From an uncultured Lachnospiraceae bacterium (lineage in GTDB: Bacteria; Bacillota; Clostridia; Lachnospirales; Lachnospiraceae): 8,056 nt of DNA. Below, in pieces: positions 6,309 to 8,056 of the stretch (positions are counted from its first letter, which is position 1; each line of letters starts with the position of its first letter). The notes under the pieces are model-generated. The model did no database searches, was not told the DNA's origin, and saw only the letters and a list, made by a program, of their open reading frames with translations. Location of the stretch: assembly GCA_902489925.1 (NCBI GenBank), contig CABUBX010000100.1, forward strand, positions 1-8,056, given 5' to 3'. A program made the translations under genes and the position numbers.

Positions 6309-7703
6309 TTAATTTGTCATTTTCTTAATCCACTTATAGCTTCTAAAGCGGATAAATGTCGGAAGACCTTTAAAAATCTGGTCGGACTGAATCACGATGA
6401 CAACGGCTTCAACCGGCCAGTGCCACCAAAAAGCTGCCATAAAGGAGAGCGGCATGACGATAAGCCATGTACTAATCATATTCATTTTCATTGTAAAGCC
6501 TGTGTCACCGCCGCCTTGAATAATACCAAAGCTTACAGGCATCTGATACGACATGCCGACCATGATAAAGCTCATGATAACAATGAGGTTTGCGGCCATG
6601 ACAGAAGCCTCGGGGGACAGGTCATACATAGAAAGCAGGGGGTTTCTTAACAGAAACAGTATAATGCCAAGTATAAGACCAATCAGCACATCAATGACAG
6701 CTAATGAGCGGGCATCGGATTTTATGCGGCCCATATCGCCGCGGCCAATGGCATTGCCAATCATCACGGCAGAGGTTGAGGACATTGCGATGACAATAAC
6801 CTTCAGATATTGATAAAAGGTTGTGGCTACAGAATTGGCAGCGATGGCATCGGCTGACATATGTCCGAGAATGGCGGTCTGCATAGGAACAGAAACGCCC
6901 CAAAGCACTTGTGACATCATAATCGGCAGGACAACATTTTTATAATCATGGCGAAGCTGCCTGTTTGGCCTGAAAATGTTTTCTTTAAAGAGCATCAGCT
7001 TTTTGTCAAACTTCAATATGTAAATCACAACGATGACAAGTTCGACGATACGCGCAATCAATGTGCCGACTGCGGCGCCGGCAACACCCATTTCGGGAAG
7101 ACCGAAGCAGCCGAAGATTAAAACGTAGTTGATGCCGACATTGATAACTAACGAAATGACGGATATGTAAAATGAAATCTGAACGATGCCGACACTTCGC
7201 AGAGCTGCCATTAAAATATTGGTAATAATAAACAGGGCAAACGTCCATTGGACGAGTGTGAGATATTTTTGCCCTTCGGCGATAATCGGTGCGCTGTCTG
7301 TAAAAAGATTAAGCAGCTGTACAGGGAAGCATACGCAAAGGGCAATGATAACGACACTGCACACAATGCCAAGCTTTAAGGCAATGCCGGTTAATGTGCG
7401 AATCGGCTGTATGCGCTTTTCACCCCAATACTGGGAGGCTAAGACAACGAGCGCATTGCCGATGGCAAGGGCAATTTGCTGAACCATAAAGAAAATCTGA
7501 TTGACGGTGGCAGCGCCCGAAAGAGCATTTTGGCTGTAGCTTCCGAGCATGATATTGTCGGCCATATTGACACTGTAGGCAACAAGGTTTTGCAGGGCAA
7601 CAACAATCATCATTTTGAAAAATGTTTTGTAAAAGCCGGTATCTTTAGTGAAAAAGCCGGGGACTGCATTGGATGCTGACACGTTTTCATTTGAATTTTT
7701 CAT
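6309..7703 (-). CDS. MATE-family efflux transporter (multi-antimicrobial/Na+- or H+-driven antiporter)
   Basis: Inner-membrane exporter, 464 residues, matching the usual 440-480 of MATE proteins. It has a polar N-terminus (about 25 residues), then about 12 hydrophobic helices in two six-helix halves. The first helix carries NMADNIMLGSYS, and the end of the first half carries GVAGAAVGTLIAR, a typical MATE turn. A charged linker (KFDKKLMLFKENIFRPNRQLRHDYK) marks the cytoplasmic loop between the halves, and the tail is basic (RFRSYKWIKKMTN). The substrate cannot be read from the sequence; relatives export cationic drugs or metabolites, driven by Na+ or H+. The ATG at 7703 is chosen because GAGGTGA (7712-7718 on the minus strand) precedes it by eight bases; the in-frame GTG at 7715 overlaps that ribosome site. 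The gene is monocistronic, convergent with tyrS and divergent from tRNA-Pro. Family confident, substrate unknown. Confidence 0.93.
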   Translation of the reverse strand: MKNSNENVSASNAVPGFFTKDTGFYKTFFKMMIVVALQNLVAYSVNMADNIMLGSYSQNALSGAATVNQIFFMVQQIALAIGNALVVLASQYWGEKRIQPIRTLTGIALKLGIVCSVVIIALCVCFPVQLLNLFTDSAPIIAEGQKYLTLVQWTFALFIITNILMAALRSVGIVQISFYISVISLVINVGINYVLIFGCFGLPEMGVAGAAVGTLIARIVELVIVVIYILKFDKKLMLFKENIFRPNRQLRHDYKNVVLPIMMSQVLWGVSVPMQTAILGHMSADAIAANSVATTFYQYLKVIVIAMSSTSAVMIGNAIGRGDMGRIKSDARSLAVIDVLIGLILGIILFLLRNPLLSMYDLSPEASVMAANLIVIMSFIMVGMSYQMPVSFGIIQGGGDTGFTMKMNMISTWLIVMPLSFMAAFWWHWPVEAVVIVIQSDQIFKGLPTFIRFRSYKWIKKMTN

Positions 7704-7742
7704 AAATAAAATCACCTCGATAAAAATATGCAGGATTATTGT

Positions 7743-7771
7743 AATATATATGCCATAAAAGTTCTATTGAA
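7743..7771 (-). promoter_or_regulatory. Candidate promoter of the MATE gene
   Basis: Read on the minus strand, TTCAAT (7766-7771) and TATATT (7743-7748) are 17 bases apart. The -10 matches five of six consensus bases and the -35 only three. The predicted start is about 30 bases before the ATG. The region is A/T-rich, so other hexamers are possible. Confidence 0.35.
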
Positions 7772-7810
7772 TATAATAATAAAAATATTTAAAAAATTTA
7801 GAAATTTCTC

Positions 7811-7839
7811 TTGAATTTTGTCTCCACATGTGATATTAT
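7811..7839 (+). promoter_or_regulatory. Promoter of the tRNA-Pro gene
   Basis: TTGAAT (7811-7816) and TATTAT (7834-7839) are spaced by 17 bases. An overlapping TATAAT sits at 7837-7842 with a 20-base spacer. A start near 7846 would leave about eight bases of 5' leader before the mature tRNA. Confidence 0.65.
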
Positions 7840-7853
7840 AATCAATGTTGAAG

Positions 7854-7928
<75 letters not shown>

Positions 7929-7936
7929 GAATTTAG

Positions 7937-7972
7937 AGGCATAATTTCTGAAAAGAGGTTATGCCTTTTGTT
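7937..7972 (+). terminator. Intrinsic terminator of the tRNA-Pro transcript
   Basis: AGGCATAA (7937-7944) pairs perfectly with TTATGCCT (7959-7966) across a 14-base loop, followed by TTTTGTT. It begins ten bases after the mature tRNA end, so the transcript is a single tRNA with a short trailer. Confidence 0.8.
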
Positions 7973-7981
7973 ATATTTATA

Positions 7982-8010
7982 TTGCGTGCTGCAATACATA
8001 GTGTTAAAAT
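7982..8010 (+). promoter_or_regulatory. Possible promoter for a gene beyond the window
   Basis: TTGCGT (7982-7987) and TAAAAT (8005-8010) are spaced by 17 bases. The -10 matches five of six consensus bases and the -35 only its first three. No ribosome site or start codon follows before the window ends. Confidence 0.3.
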
Positions 8011-8056
8011 GGCATTATAAAGAAAGCGTTGTACAGGCGCGGTATTATTTATTTAA

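Noticed and set aside
7704..7715. GTG start at 7715 for the MATE gene
   Set aside because: It overlaps the GAGGTGA ribosome site that is correctly spaced for the ATG at 7703.

Overview
The window looks like an ordinary chromosomal segment of a low-to-moderate GC Firmicute, most likely class Clostridia and perhaps family Lachnospiraceae. The clues are strong GGAGG ribosome sites, an extended -10 promoter, a T-box leader on a tRNA synthetase gene, a tandem parE-parC-type pair away from any dnaA/dnaN/recF context, and a tRNA-Pro gene without an encoded CCA. The family-level placement is inference from remembered protein style, not a search.

Layout. Positions 1-219 hold the C-terminal part of a small Cys-pair (zinc-ribbon-like) protein with an in-frame TGA at 19-21, so it is either decayed or cut off by the window edge. 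A GC-rich terminator-like hairpin follows at 310-346. An extended -10 promoter (412-439) then drives a two-gene operon of type IIA topoisomerase subunits: the ATPase/Toprim subunit (473-2395, parE-type) and the DNA cleavage subunit (2414-4660, parC-type), 18 bases apart. The absence of a GyrA box in the second protein favours topoisomerase IV over gyrase.

Positions 4661-4996 contain no gene. They hold a weak A/T hairpin, a promoter and a complete tyrosine T-box riboswitch: UAC specifier at 4806-4808, T-box with UGGU bulge at 4932-4935, and competing antiterminator and terminator. It controls tyrS (4997-6223), so uncharged tRNA-Tyr should allow read-through into its own synthetase gene. A strong hairpin at 6237-6274 ends tyrS and probably also ends the convergent gene.

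On the minus strand (6309-7703) lies a 12-helix MATE-family efflux transporter. It is divergent from a stand-alone tRNA-Pro(CGG) gene (7854-7927) that has its own promoter and terminator. The last 85 bases carry only a possible promoter for something beyond the window.

The genes share no single pathway. The window combines chromosome topology (parE-parC), translation (tyrS, tRNA-Pro) and a drug/metabolite exporter. I looked for an undescribed system and found none convincing. The items most worth a second look are the interrupted small zinc-ribbon gene, the unexplained A/T-rich 220-411 region with a hairpin and an inverted repeat, and the overlap of a weak terminator with the tyrS promoter.
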